64,000 nt of DNA from Tribonema minus (taxonomy: Eukaryota > Sar > Xanthophyceae > Tribonematales > Tribonemataceae), in NCBI GenBank assembly GCA_017506865.1, contig JAFCMP010000062.1, forward strand, positions 62,001-126,000, in the 5' to 3' direction. The translations under genes were made by a program, and so were the position numbers. Under the pieces are notes generated by a model that had not been told where the DNA came from, did not search any database, and was given only the letters and a program-made list of their open reading frames with translations. Positions 45,069 through 55,499 of this stretch are shown here, piece by piece; the stretch's first letter is position 1, and the number at the start of each line of letters is the position of its first letter.

Positions 45069-46250
45069 TTGCAAGCTCACAAGACCTATCTACATGTTGA
45101 GGTGAAACGTCTGCAAGAAAATCTCAAGCTTGCTGAGGAAGCGGTCGGCGAGGCGCTGCAGCAACGTGCTGAGCGCATTCAAGCTCGCAATGACCAAATC
45201 CAACGCACTGTGCACTTGGAGGTCTGTGACTATGTGTGGATCAAGAAACCACCTTCACGCGGCCGTGCAAGTGCCATTGAGGAGCATTTCACTGGCCCCT
45301 GGAAGCTAGTGGCTCCGTACGGTGACTCAGGGCTTTCTTATCAATGCCAACTCATGGGCACGCGCATGCGCGAGACCACCGCGCATGTTGAAAACATGAA
45401 GACATATCACCCCAGACCTGCGCGACTTGACATTGAGGGAGTACATGCCCTCCTGGACTCCGCGCAACTGCAACAGCTGGACCCTGACCAGCGATGGTGC
45501 CAGATACTAGACCGCAAAGCTGATGAGGACGGCGGCTGGTCATACAATTGGCTGGCGCGCGATGGCACTACTTCAGAGTGGGTGCGCGAGAAAGAGCTTG
45601 TAGAACTGTTGTTCATACCACCATGGGTGCTGGACACTTTTCATGCTTTGTATGAGCTCAAGCACCAAGGCAACGTTCCCTCATACGCTGAGCGTCACCT
45701 TCCTCGCGAAGATCGCACGCTGTCCAAAGATGCTGCATTGCTGCGATACCCTTGCGGCACGCAAGTGGTCCGGCAACTCAATGATGTGCCGAACTCGACC
45801 GACTACTTGTGGGGCCAGGTACGTGACTTCGCGCAGTCCCGCTGGCGTGTACGCTACTCTGACGGCACGTGGGAGGACTTGACGTCTTCTCAGGTACCAG
45901 CCGCTAAGCTCATGGCCGAAGGCGTGCGCGACAGACTGCATAGGTTAGCGCGTCAACGCAACGAGCCAGAACCTACCTTTGACTCCAGCCTTACGGCTGA
46001 CCCGCCTGCTAATGCAAGAGTGACTGTGAGTCCATGCTTGCCAACTGACTTGGGACCACTCTACCTTGGCCAAGTTCTCCGCTATCGGTTCCCTTCTGGA
46101 TGGAGCCGCGGCGTCTTGCTTAGGCTTGTGTCCGCCAAGCGCGATCGTGGTGAATTCATTTTCGATGTGGAATTCCCCAACACGCGAGGAGAAAAGCCTC
46201 TAAAGAAGCGTCTGAAGCTCAGAGCCGAATATTACCGTATGGTCACGTGA
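45069..46250 (+). CDS. Integrase C-terminal region with chromodomain-like and Tudor-like segments
   Basis: 393 codons, intact. Residues about 1-60 are helical and basic. Residues 70-115 resemble the GPY/F-type module (HFTGPWKLVAPYGDSGLSYQ, then AHVENMKTYHPRP). Residues about 140-180 look like a chromodomain (WCQILDRKADEDGGWSYNWL, then TSEWVREKELVEL). Residues about 228-280 look like a Tudor-type fold (VRQLNDV, DYLWGQVRDFAQSRWRVRYS, DGTWEDLTSSQV). Residues about 325-390 are a second SH3/Tudor-like piece (LGQVLRYRFPSGWSRGVLLR, FIFDVEF). In chromoviruses such modules tether integration to marked chromatin; two extra reader-like modules beyond the chromodomain are unusual. Domain names rest on pattern only. 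The ATG may not be the real start, since in the element it continues the integrase after a frameshift. Confidence 0.75.
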   Translation: MQAHKTYLHVEVKRLQENLKLAEEAVGEALQQRAERIQARNDQIQRTVHLEVCDYVWIKKPPSRGRASAIEEHFTGPWKLVAPYGDSGLSYQCQLMGTRMRETTAHVENMKTYHPRPARLDIEGVHALLDSAQLQQLDPDQRWCQILDRKADEDGGWSYNWLARDGTTSEWVREKELVELLFIPPWVLDTFHALYELKHQGNVPSYAERHLPREDRTLSKDAALLRYPCGTQVVRQLNDVPNSTDYLWGQVRDFAQSRWRVRYSDGTWEDLTSSQVPAAKLMAEGVRDRLHRLARQRNEPEPTFDSSLTADPPANARVTVSPCLPTDLGPLYLGQVLRYRFPSGWSRGVLLRLVSAKRDRGEFIFDVEFPNTRGEKPLKKRLKLRAEYYRMVT

Positions 46251-46403
46251 TGACGCTCGAGCTGAACCTTCATCCTGGAATCACATGCTGGCACGCGAGC
46301 TCGCCGAGGAGCCGCTCGAGGCCGACATGCAAATTGATTTGCGACCTGCAAGTCACAAGACCGGGGATACTAGACCCCAAAAACGCCTGCTCAAATGTTA
46401 AAT

Positions 46404-46508
46404 CGCGTTGAACTCGCACACGTGGTGCGAAGGAGCGGTGAAACATTGGTGTTGTCCCTGGAGCCGTGTTGAGCTCACGTGCCTGGCGTGAAGGAACGGT
46501 GAACGGTA
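46404..46508 (+). repeat. Imperfect direct repeat in the untranslated 3' part of the element
   Basis: GCGTTGAACTCGCACACGTG ... GCGAAGGAGCGGTGAA is partly repeated 58 bases later as GTGTTGAGCTCACGTGCC ... GCGTGAAGGAACGGTGAA. It could form part of a structured RNA region. Confidence 0.55.
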
Positions 46509-46638
46509 ACGCACCCTAGACCTAGACAAGACAAGAACCTGGCTGTGATGCGACAGAGCAGACGCCTTGCTGAATATCAAGTGTCATAAAACGTCGACTT
46601 CCGCGCACCAGTCTAGTGGGCGCCGCGGACGGCGGCCC

Positions 46639-46654
46639 TTTCAAAGAAGAGGGA
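46639..46654 (+). promoter_or_regulatory. Polypurine tract
   Basis: TTTCAAAGAAGAGGGA lies immediately before the 3' LTR, the usual place for the plus-strand primer in reverse transcription. Confidence 0.85.
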
Positions 46655-47035
46655 TGATACAAGTTCTCCGTTTTATGCTACAAGCAGCATGAAATGCCAG
46701 GAGCTCTAGAAGAAGAAGATCGTTCCCTGAGCCGATACTTCAACTTCAAGAACCTGTGCCAGCACAAGAGGATCAAGGCTTTTTTTTGCTCACACACAGT
46801 GTCCTAGACACCTGAGCAAGCTACAAGAGACCATCCTAGCTGGGGACAGCAAGCCTTCTGGAGCTGAGCCATATCATACTCTGGGCTCATTCCCCTCCTC
46901 CAGCCATGTCCACAGAGGTGTGTCTTTGCTTGCTTCACTGATGTTGCTCTGCAAGTTTGGCTGCTCTTTGATGTCACCAGCAGTTCAGCAGCTCTACTGC
47001 TCAAGGCATAGATTCCAGGCTGCTTTGCTGTATCA
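46655..47035 (+). repeat. 3' long terminal repeat
   Basis: 381 bases, TGATAC...GTATCA. Compared with the 5' LTR it has GAGCCATAT inserted before CATACTCTGGG, lacks one G in TAGCTGGGGGACAG, and has several substitutions. It is followed by GTAG, the same four bases that precede the 5' LTR. Confidence 0.97.
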
Positions 47036-47396
47036 GTAGTACCCAGTCATGATCATCATCTGCAAATTCTATGCATTGTATGTTTATGCGTTCATGCTTC
47101 AAGAAATCACAATGAAACAATCTTTTCTGTCAACATAGCTGGGTCAGGTGGTGCTGAGAGTGCAGCAGCATTGATCGCTGCTACCAGACCCACAATGAGC
47201 ACAGACATTGAGCATGACCAGCTGGTGACACACTTCAATAAACGAACCGTTGCATATGCGCATTACCTACACCGTTCAAATTGCTTGCACTGCGTTGGTG
47301 AACAACTTGTTTTGTGCATTTATGCAACTACTGGAATACATTGTGAGACACTCGCTGTCGTCAACCAAGTCGGGCTGTTAAGCTTTGGTTCCTCAG
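47036..47396. other. Short spacer or intron
   Basis: Between the LTR element and the possible exon at 47397 nothing is recognised. Confidence 0.5.
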
Positions 47397-47694
47397 GGCT
47401 GACTACTTTGCCACCTACTACGCATTACCAGAGCGCTTGCGTTACTTTGCGTATGCCTACTTTGCGTATGCCAAGGCGTGCATCCTTGTCTACCCTCTGG
47501 GGACACCGGCTCTTCAAGCCGTGCTGCTGCACTACAAGCGGCAGGGCGGTGGCGCCTTGCTGAGAAAGTCCCTCGGATACCAGCACCGCCTAGGGGCATA
47601 CCTATTGCGCACTGCTGGCGAGTCATCCCGGGCCCTAGGGTTAGGATTAGGGATTAGGTTGGTTGGGGTTAGCCGGGCAGCGCCGTCAGGCTGA
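47397..47694 (+). CDS. Possible exon of a membrane protein
   Basis: After a TTCCTCAG acceptor, the frame reads ADYFATYYALPERLRYFAYA, YFAYAKACILVYPLGTPALQ, then AVLLHYKRQGGGALLRKS and onward to TGA at 47692. A hydrophobic stretch around CILVYPLGTPALQAVLL could cross a membrane; YPxGxP followed by a basic segment is seen in several large algal membrane proteins. YFAYA is doubled by a 15-base tandem repeat (TACTTTGCGTATGCC twice, 47442-47471). The end runs into TTAGGG-like sequence, so the true exon end is probably earlier. Family not recognised. Confidence 0.4.
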
Positions 47695-49689
47695 TCAGCC
47701 CCCCGCCAGCTCATTTGTAACAGAAGAGTGGTTGTGCACCAAGTAGCGTGCGACTGCAGCGCCGATCGTGGGAGCTTGGGCACTGTGCACGTTACGCTGC
47801 CCTCGCTCGTGGCTGCCTCGGCTTCCCTATGGGACCAGTATGCACGGATGGGCAACCCTTAGTAGGGGGTTGGTTGTGGGGTGTCGGAGGTAGTGTGAAG
47901 AGGGAAGCCTGTTTACATTTGAGTCTCTCGATTGGAGAAGGAGTGTTGCATTGAGTGCACATGCACTCCATGAAGAGAGGCTTTAAGCGCAATCAATCTA
48001 AGGACACGCCTCAATAAAAAGTACACGCCTCAGAGGCAACTGCTGCGAGCTTGCGGAGTCATCAGCACGAAGCTGGGCGTTGCCGCCCTTCAGCACAGAA
48101 AGGGATCACCACCAAGACCAGGTTGCCTCAGTCGACGCTCATTGTACAACGCGCTGTTGAACCGCTGCTGTAGCAGGCAAGAACTGGGCATATTCACAGA
48201 CCCAGTTTCAGGCTGACTGCCTGTGCCTCGTACTTGACGATCAATGCTGCACCGCGTGTGCGGCTGATGCGCGCTGCCCAGATGTGTAGGACAAACCGCA
48301 CGTAAAGAGATATGTGCACTGCATGCGTGTTCGCTGGCGGTGCACGGAGGGCGCTTACCCTAACCCTAACCCTGACCTATCGCACCGCTCTGTGGACGCG
48401 CCTGCGCCGTGCGTACGGCAGCGTATGGTGCACAAAGAACTCAGAGACATGTCAGAGCACAGGCAGACACGAGTGGAAACACAGAGGCTGTTTTTTTCAA
48501 AAGACCACCACACAACAGTAGCATTAACGGCAAAGGCGAAAGAAGTACCAGACAGGGCCTGCCCGCAGCTGACTCTGAGAACAGGGCCCTTTCAAACGGT
48601 TTGCGCCACAGGTGCGTGTGTGCGCTGTGCCTTTGAGACATGACCGACGAAGGGCGGGGGGGGGGAGGAGGGGTGGGGGGGGAAGAGAGGTGGAACAACA
48701 GCACGCCGCGCCAACTCAGGCTGCAGACGAAACTGTTGCAATGCCAGTGCAGTTAAACAGGGGGAAGCAGCCCCCTGTGTGCACTAACATTGCCGCCTCT
48801 TCTCCCCTCCAACTCTTTGACCCTACCAGCCCTGAGCGAGTAGTGCCGCAGCAGCAGAAAACCTCAAGAAAACAGGGGTGATGGTAACGAGCCAATGAGC
48901 GGTGTGTGTGTGCGTGAGGGGAGAGCGCATGGGGGGGGGGGAGGCGAGGCAAAATGGCACTGGAAATGTAGGGCCACTTTTATGACTGCTGCGGAGCCAG
49001 CGCCTTGCGCCGCAGTGCAAGCCAGCCCTTCTACCGCCGCTGCAGTCGCTGTGCCAGAGATCAAAGAGAGGTGCCTGGCTGCAGAGATGCCAGGGCAGCT
49101 GTTTGCGTCTACACGTCTCAAAAGGCCGTTGTTGCCAGCGAAATGGGTGACTCATGCACTGGCGCTGCGGTGTGATGTCGTTGCCAGCGGTGAGCTGTGG
49201 GCTCCCTTTTAAGCTGTAAGAAGGAGTGCAGACATGCAGCGCAGTAAGGGGGAAAGGGGGGTTTCGGTTGAGCAGTGTCACTTGACTGGCGCGTAACAAT
49301 GACGTTGCAATTGAGATATGTCGACTACACAGCAGTTGGTGTCAATCATACACGGGCCGCAAATAGGAATTGGTGCTCGCACTTTGCGAACGAGCACACG
49401 GTCATTCTGACACTGCGGCGTCGCGTAGCGATGTGTTGCACAACTCACGTAATTGAGCAATATGTATTGACAACGCACATGTGCGTGCATTGCGTGTCTG
49501 TTTTGTCGCGTGCAGCAGCGCTGTCGCTCAAGGCTGCACGTCGTGCACATGCACATGCGCATACGCACATACATACATTCTGAGGTGCAGCACACTGGAC
49601 TTTGGACAAGTTCATAAAGGGCACCAAGGTTCCCGTCTCACACTTCAACTATAAGAAGCTTCAACTATGCACCGACTGAAGTGAAGTGC
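47695..49689. other. Spacer with guanine runs and telomere-like repeats
   Basis: About 2 kb without a supported exon. It holds CCCTAACCCTAACCCT at 48357-48373, G-rich runs near 48655-48688 and 48930-48942, and CATGCGCATACGCACATACA near 49550. Several open frames near 48300-49300 on both strands reflect composition. Confidence 0.5.
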
Positions 49690-50070
49690 TTTGTTGGCAT
49701 GGCGTACCCTGCACAGGCGCGCTTGAAGGCGCAACTAACGGCGCATTGGAGGGTGCATCGGACAATTCTCTCACACTTCAACTACAGTAACCGCGTCAAC
49801 TGTGCACCGACTGACGTGTACTAGTGGTTTGTTGGCATGTACGTAACCTGAACAGGCGCGTTTTGGGGGGCAACTGACGGCGCGTTAGCGGGCTCCTTGG
49901 ACAATTCTCTCGCACTACAAACACAGTAACCACGCCATTGTGCACCGACTGATGTGTAGTAGTGGTTTGCTGGCATGAACGTACCCTGCACGGGCGCGTT
50001 TGAAGGCGCAACTGACGGCGCGTTGGAGGGCGCATTGGGCGGCGCTGCGGCAGGAACTTCAACTATGATT
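49690..50070 (-). repeat. Array of copies of the 3' edge of exon 50243-50119
   Basis: Three further copies of the segment coding APSNAPSVAPSNAPVQ followed by a GGTAC- or GTTACG-type donor lie near 49705-49770, 49851-49908 and 49985-50044, about 140 bases apart. They come with the shared text GTGCACCGACTGANGTG. The copy at 50044-49985 is exactly 60 bases, has a CAG in front and GTACGTT after it, and both ends are phase 1, so it could be spliced in. Confidence 0.85.
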
Positions 50071-53000
50071 AAGATGTCCTTCAACTGTGCAGCGCTTGAA
50101 GTGCGTGCATGTACGCACCTTGAACAGGCGCGTTTGACGGCGCAAGCGACGGCGCGTTGGACGGCGCATCAGACGGTGCTGTAGAAGGCGCAAAGGTGCC
50201 TGCCTCGCACTGTAGCTTCACCTGCTGCCCCCACGAGTCAAACCTGCGGGCACACCAGCGTTACACAAGAAGGGATCGCTAAGCACACGTCTGCATGTAT
50301 ACCTGCAAGGCCACCAGCGTTGCACTAGAAGGAATGCTGAGTATGTGGCTGTGCAAGGGAAGTAACAATGAGCCGTGGCTGGCCATGCATTATGCAGAGC
50401 GAGAGAGAGCAACGCAATCATGAAGTCTAAGACTTTGAGTGGCGCGATGTTGCTTTGATTGCCGTATCGCTGGGAACTTCCAGGGGAAGCAAGCTCATCT
50501 TGATGGAGAGGCGAGTTACGGAGCCCTGCCTCACAACGCCATATTAAAGCGCGACAGCGCTCTGCAGTCATCACCATTCACATACCTACATACCCACATG
50601 GCCATGCGTGCGTGAGTGCCACGCACATCATCATCAACCAACAGTGAGCGTCTCGGCGGGCACGAGCTGACGAGCTCTGCTGCACGCAAGGGCGTGGCGC
50701 CGGCGCCCAACGCGCACGTGCTTGCTGAGCGTTGTTTGCTGCTGGATGAGTGCTGCTGCAAAGCGTTTAAACGCCACTGCCTGAGCAGTGCTACAAGCAC
50801 CCGCACAGGCCCGATTGGTGCCCGTTTGCTGCGTGCCCAGCTCCTGTGAAAGTGCTGAACGCTCGTGATAGCAAGCGATGTTCATACTCAATACCCACCC
50901 AGTCCCCGGCAATTGAGCTAGGGTACGCAAGTACCGCCTCAATTCTCAATGTACCACTCTGAGCACTGCTGCAGTGCTGCTGCAATGCTTGTGTGCCTGT
51001 GCCTGCCTCCTTGTCATTCGCACATAAGTGCATCGCAATTCTGTTGAGAAGTCTTGAGCCGGCATTGTGAGGGATGGTGTTCCTCATTGAGAGGGTTACT
51101 AACGTGTTGTCGCAACCTTGCGTGCCTGCGTCAGTTGTGAGGGTGCTCGCTGTTGACCTCCATGTGAACCATACCGCAAGTACGGCGCCTTCAATATGGG
51201 ACTCTCCCCCTGCATGTAAACCTCATCTGCAGTACACCACCGTCGATATGTTCTTCGATTTGAGACACTCCCCCTCCAAATAAGCCTCCACCTGCAGTAC
51301 ACCAACTTCAATGCGAGACACCCCCCTTACCTGCAGTACAGCAACTCGAGATGAGACTCTACCCCTCCATGTGGTCGCACTCGGTACACCAACTTCAATA
51401 TGAACTTCAATGTCAGACTCTCCGCCCGTCCACGATGTATATCTCACCTGCAGTACAGCAACTTCGATATGAGCCTCTCCCCCTCCACAAAACCTCACCT
51501 GCAGTACACCAAGTTCAATATAAACGTCAATACGAGACTCTCCCCCCTCACCTGCAGTACAGCAACTTCGAGATGAGACTCTCCCCCTCCATGTAGTCAG
51601 CGCACGCGGGCTCCCCCTTGAAGTCTATCTCGTCCCACCAGTTTGTCAGAAGGTCGCAGTCAGCGGCCTTGAGGCTGGGCTTTGGTGGTATGTCGCCCTT
51701 TTTCAGGCACAGGCTGCACACGTCGTCTGCCTTGCACGCTAGCCACTCCTTGCCGCACACCTACACGCAGAAAGAAAGAAGAGTTTTCGCATGAAGCGCA
51801 ATGTTGAGTTTGCGTTTCAACGGCAACAAGCCAGTCTTTTTCAGATTGTAGCGCGCCTCTGTGAGCGTGGTGCAGCTGTTGTCAATCTCTGTGAGTGTGG
51901 CCCATAATGTTCTTAGGGTTAGGCCTAACCCTAACCCTAACCCTAACCCTAACCAAAAATCAAATCAGAGCCCGACGGCGACTGTTGCTGCCGCAGCATG
52001 CCGAGTGAGACCTCAATAACTTTACTTCGGCGGATGTACCTTCCACAAATACATAGATGGTTGCTGAGGAGAAAAGACAACAGGACGTTTTGACGTGTCG
52101 CCATCAACTTACACACACACAATGCTGAAAAGCGCGAAATGACATCACCATGCCGCGTCTCCCCTTCCAGCGTCATCCAGCCTACTTCATCTACTGTACG
52201 CCAGTTACTGAACTTCAACTACTGCGCCCGAGGCGTGTGCTACAGCAAGGGGGCACGCACGTGCGCGTCTGTGAGCCCGCGAATTGAGCGCTGATGCGTT
52301 CAAAAATGCATCTGAGCACAGCTGCAAGAATGCACATGAACCTTTTGTTTCTTGCTGCTGACGCACAGCACTCCCGACCGCGCCAGCTCGTGGCACTGTA
52401 CCTGAAGTACTGCCGCGCTGTGCATGCACTACTGCCGTGCTCTAGCTCTCCCTGACATGCGCCAGCTCATGGATACACAAATATGCAGTGCAGCAGCTTT
52501 TCATTGTTCGGCCGCTGCCTTAGGGTTTAGAGTTAGGGTTAAGGTTAGGGTTAGTTTGTAACACTCCCACCACACTGGCTCAACCACTACTGCAACTCTT
52601 TCTCACCTCAACAGGCAGAAGCTCTGCCATCAGGCCCCCAAACCTGGCTGCATCATACACTTCAACCACTACTGTAACTGTTGTCTCACCTTGATAGGCA
52701 GAACATCGCCAAAAGACGGGTGGCAACCCCAAATCCTGGCCGCATCCTACTTCAACCACTACCGCAACTCTTTCTCACCTTCACAGGCAGAATCTCGCTG
52801 CATCATACTTCAACTGCTGCTTCAACTCTTTCTCACCTTGACAGGCAGAATTTCGTTGCATCATACTTCAACCACTACTTCAACTCTGTCTCACCTTGAC
52901 AGGCAGAATCTCGCCATCAGGCCCCACCAGAGGCGGCTCTGTGGCAGGGGGGTCCTTGGCAGGAGGGTCCACTGCTGGCTTCCCTGCGGCAGGCTTCCCT

Positions 53001-54527
53001 GCGGCAGGCTTTCCTGCGGCAGGCGCCAGAGCCCGCTTCTGCTTCTGCCGCTGTGGTTTGGAGGTTTGCAAGCACGAGAGAGACACCACAGCTGAAGTTG
53101 ATTTGGAGTTGGGGCAGCGATTTGTTTTTACAGAAAAAATTCCATACTTACTCCTTGTTGATTTGAGAAATGAACATGAAATTCAGTGAACGTTGCAGGT
53201 GTTCGAGAACAGCCCATGCAACAGCACAGCAACGTGCCGCTGTGGTTTAGAGGTTTGCGAGCAGGAGAGACACCACAGCTGGAGTTGGGGCAACGATTTG
53301 TTTTTACAGAAATGATCATATTATGATTCATTGTGATATGAGAAACGAATATAAAGTTCAGTGAACGTTGAAGGCGGTCGAGAACAGCCTATGCAACAGC
53401 ACAGCGACATGCCCCTGTGGTTTAGAGGTTTGCAAGCAGGAGAGAGACACCGCAGTTGGAGTTGGGCGACCAATTCTTTTGGAGAAGTGATCATGGACAC
53501 GAATCAAAAAATCGTAGAGCTCTCGGTGACAAGGTGTGGTCAGCCGCAAGTGCCTTCCACCAATAACCGTGGTCGCCGCTGCTGCAGCAATTGGCCATGA
53601 TCATATCATTCCTTGTTGGTTTGAAAAACGAATATAAAGTTCAGTGGGTGTCAAAGGCGGTTGAGAGCAGCCTGCACAACAACATAGCGATGCGCCACAG
53701 GCGCCGGTGGCCTCCTCGTTGGAGCCGTAACATTGGGAGAGGTGCGCGCGCATCCTCGAGAGCCAGTGTCAGGCGGACTTAACCGAGCTCCAAAAACTAA
53801 GCTCAAAAACTGCAATGGTGTGAATGCTGTATGGTGACATGCACTGGCGCAAAAGTCGTGAGGGCAATACATACAAGCTCAGAAACCAGCGCGCAGAGCC
53901 GAGCAGCAGCCTTTACACCAGCAGCACCGCCCCGCTTTCAAAAGGAAAAGCGGTATCGCACCGAAAAACCCTCCGGCCGCCAAAAATAACACTTCAAACG
54001 CATTGCTGCATGGCAATTCGTGAGGGACATTACATACAGGCCTCCGGCCAAGCAGCAGTAGATGGATGGCAGATAGTTCGGCAGGCAGATTTAGATTATG
54101 GTGCATTCGATTTGGCGGCTGATGCACCGCCGCACGCTAGCCGCAACGCGATAAAGCCGCGTGCGTCAAAGATAACGGCAGGCAAGACGATGAGCAATGC
54201 AATTCGACCGCGCCAGCGCGCGTGAAGGCGCGCTGGATTTACCGTTGCCTGCTTTTTTTTCCAAATATTCGAATTGCTCAGTGTAAGGGGGGCGCAGTGC
54301 ACGCTCTCGCTCTGCGATTGAGCTAGGGACATGCAGATCACAAAGGAAGGCACATCAGGTGCAGTCTTGCATCTGCTGACCCCCATCTCTGTGCACAGCA
54401 TCAGGCGCGGGTATTCGTGCGAAAGCAATGACCGAACTCTCACCTGCCCACCGCGCAAGCTCCAAGCCCCACAGTCAGCCGCAAGAGCCAGCAGCACCAG
54501 CGATACCACTGCGCGTCGCATCGCCAT
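49690..54527 (-). CDS. Secreted Cys-rich protein with Lys-Pro-Ala-Ala-Gly and Ala-Pro-Ser repeats
   Basis: Exon 1, 54527-54444, codes a signal peptide (MAMRRAVVSLVLLALAADCG, then AWSLRGGQ). Exon 2, 53050-52895, starts RQKQKRALAPAAGKPAAGKP, has three AAGKP units and ends GPDGEILPVK. Exon 3, 51760-51552, is Cys-rich (VCGKEWLACKADDVCSLCLK, DCDLLTNWWDEIDF, GEPACADYMEGESL). Exon 4, 50243-50119, reads FDSWGQQVKLQCEAGTFAPS and then four APSxAP-like units. Phases agree at all three joins. A further possible mini-exon lies at 50044-49985, and the 3' end is not located; 49690 marks only the last related repeat. The product is probably extracellular or in the cell wall; Ala-Pro-Ser repeats are typical of such linkers. 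Family not known. Every intron holds exon-edge copies. Confidence 0.72.
51227..51547 (-). repeat. About seven copies of the 3' edge of exon 51760-51552
   Basis: On the minus strand the text GAGAGTCTCATCTCGAAGTT followed by GCTGTACTGCAG and a donor (GTGAGG, GTGAGA, GTAAGG, GTGGAG) repeats every 40-70 bases from 51547 down to about 51227. The true exon end is the first of the row. Several copies are fused or shortened. Confidence 0.88.
51915..51954. repeat. Telomere-like array
   Basis: TTAGGGTTAGGCCTAACCCT followed by four more CCCTAA units: an inverted pair of TTAGGG-type repeats meeting head to head at AGGCCT. It is the most regular of the many short arrays in this window. Confidence 0.9.
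52600..52894 (-). repeat. Copies of the 3' edge of exon 53050-52895
   Basis: On the minus strand GATGGCGAGATTCTGCCTGT then CAAGGTGAGA (exon end and donor) recurs near 52840, 52785, 52690 and 52610, each about 55-80 bases apart and more diverged with distance. They are separated by TTCAACCACTACTGCAACTC-type filler. Confidence 0.88.
53100..53700 (-). repeat. Three to four tandem units of about 185 bases upstream of exon 53050-52895
   Basis: The unit runs, on the plus strand, from CGCTGTGGTTTRGAGGTTTG through GAGTTGGGGCARCGATTTGT, GAAAYGAAYATRAARTTCAG to CACAGCRACRTGCC. It starts near 53046, 53230 and 53415, with a further part copy near 53630-53690. On the minus strand each carries the acceptor AACCACAG, so these are 5'-edge copies lying upstream of the exon. 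Confidence 0.85.
53477..53600 (-). mobile_element. Dispersed short repeat, copy 3 (inverted)
   Basis: Reverse complement of the 5291-5407 and 13197-13322 repeats: ACGAATCAAAAAATCGTAGA, GAGCTCTCGGTGACAAGGTG, CACCAATAACCGTGGTCGCC, GCTGCAGCAATTGGCCA. It lies inside the third 185-base unit and is absent from the first two, so it inserted after that unit was copied. Confidence 0.8.
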
Positions 54528-54827
54528 CCTCTATGGTGATCGCTGGGCCTGTGCTGCTGCGGGGCAAAAGAGTATGCCGCAATCAATCCAACAATGCCTC
54601 CGCGGGGTAACCACCGGATAAAGCAAATAACCATATTCTTGCTTCTAAAACAGCCCAAAACTTCAACAATGTTGAGCACTGTGATCTCCACTGATGACCG
54701 GACCGAGTAGAGTCTTGTCCATACGATGGGCGGTCCATACAAACAAAACTCACGTGTGCCGCATATGCAAGTGTGCCACATATGCAATCCTATGACGCGT
54801 GGATAACCCACTGACCCCCTCTAACCC

Positions 54828-55480
54828 TTAGGTGAATAGCCCTAATGATGCAATGGCTGCGGCAATGCACTCTTGCAGCTCGAGCCCCACGTACAGCACA
54901 GCACGGATGCACTGCATGCACTTTGTAACAAAATCCATCATTTGCTGAAATTGGGCTCACAAATGAGACGCATTAGCATCTGCCATGCTGCTGTACAAGC
55001 AATAGTGCGAGACCAAGCGAGTTGCGTTGCCACAGCAAAATACAAGTGTGGGGCTGAAAAGAGAAGCGGCTTGGGCACGATTACGCTGCAGGCTGCCTCT
55101 GTGGCACATGCATCACAGCACACAACCACCAAGAAAGTCTGAGAGTATGTATGTGTGCTGGAGGCAGCGGACGCAAATCACACACACATGTGCTTCTGCT
55201 TACTATTTGTTGTTGGCCTAAAGGCAGAGCCCTGTGCCCATTGCGTTGCCAACCGCCCCGTTATGTGTGAAGTGCGAATGTGCATGCTGCAGGGGAGATT
55301 GATAGCAGCGTGCTCCCGCTGAAGCCGTACGCCAGACACAGTTCACGTCAGTCCTACCATGGGCTGAGAGTAGGCTGACAGCACTGCTTTAACCATCTGG
55401 CTACTTCTGCTGCCATTGCTGACAATGGCAGTGGTAGTGCATCACAACAAGCGCCCCGCTCCCCTCCCCAGCCCAGTATC
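54828..55480. other. Spacer upstream of the secreted gene, in the duplication
   Basis: It holds CCCTTAGGTGAATAGCCCTA and GCAAAATACAAGTGTGGGGC motifs that are also present in copy 2 (57890-58500). It probably contains the promoter of the secreted gene. No TATA element is convincing. Confidence 0.4.
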
Positions 55481-55499
55481 ACACACAGAGATCGCTTCT

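Larger units (their letters stand above)
37478..47035 (+). mobile_element. Ty3/gypsy-type LTR retrotransposon, complete in outline, coding parts decayed
   Basis: 9558 bases with LTRs at both ends, TGATAC...GTATCA termini, flanking GTAG on both sides (4-base target duplication; GTAGT if the first T is counted in the flank), primer site, polypurine tract, and the order gag, methyltransferase remnant, protease, reverse transcriptase, RNase H, integrase. That pol order identifies Ty3/gypsy rather than copia. Chromodomain- and Tudor-like segments follow the integrase, as in chromoviruses. Frameshifts or stops occur in gag, methyltransferase, protease-RT, RT, RNase H and before the integrase core, so this copy cannot move by itself. 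The two LTRs differ mainly by a 9-10-base insertion and a few substitutions, which points to a fairly recent insertion. Confidence 0.95.

Noticed and set aside
47397..47600. 3-hydroxyacyl-CoA dehydratase identity for the YPLGTP-containing frame
   Set aside because: Only the Tyr-Pro-Leu-Gly stretch is similar; the flanking residues and the following sequence do not follow that family.
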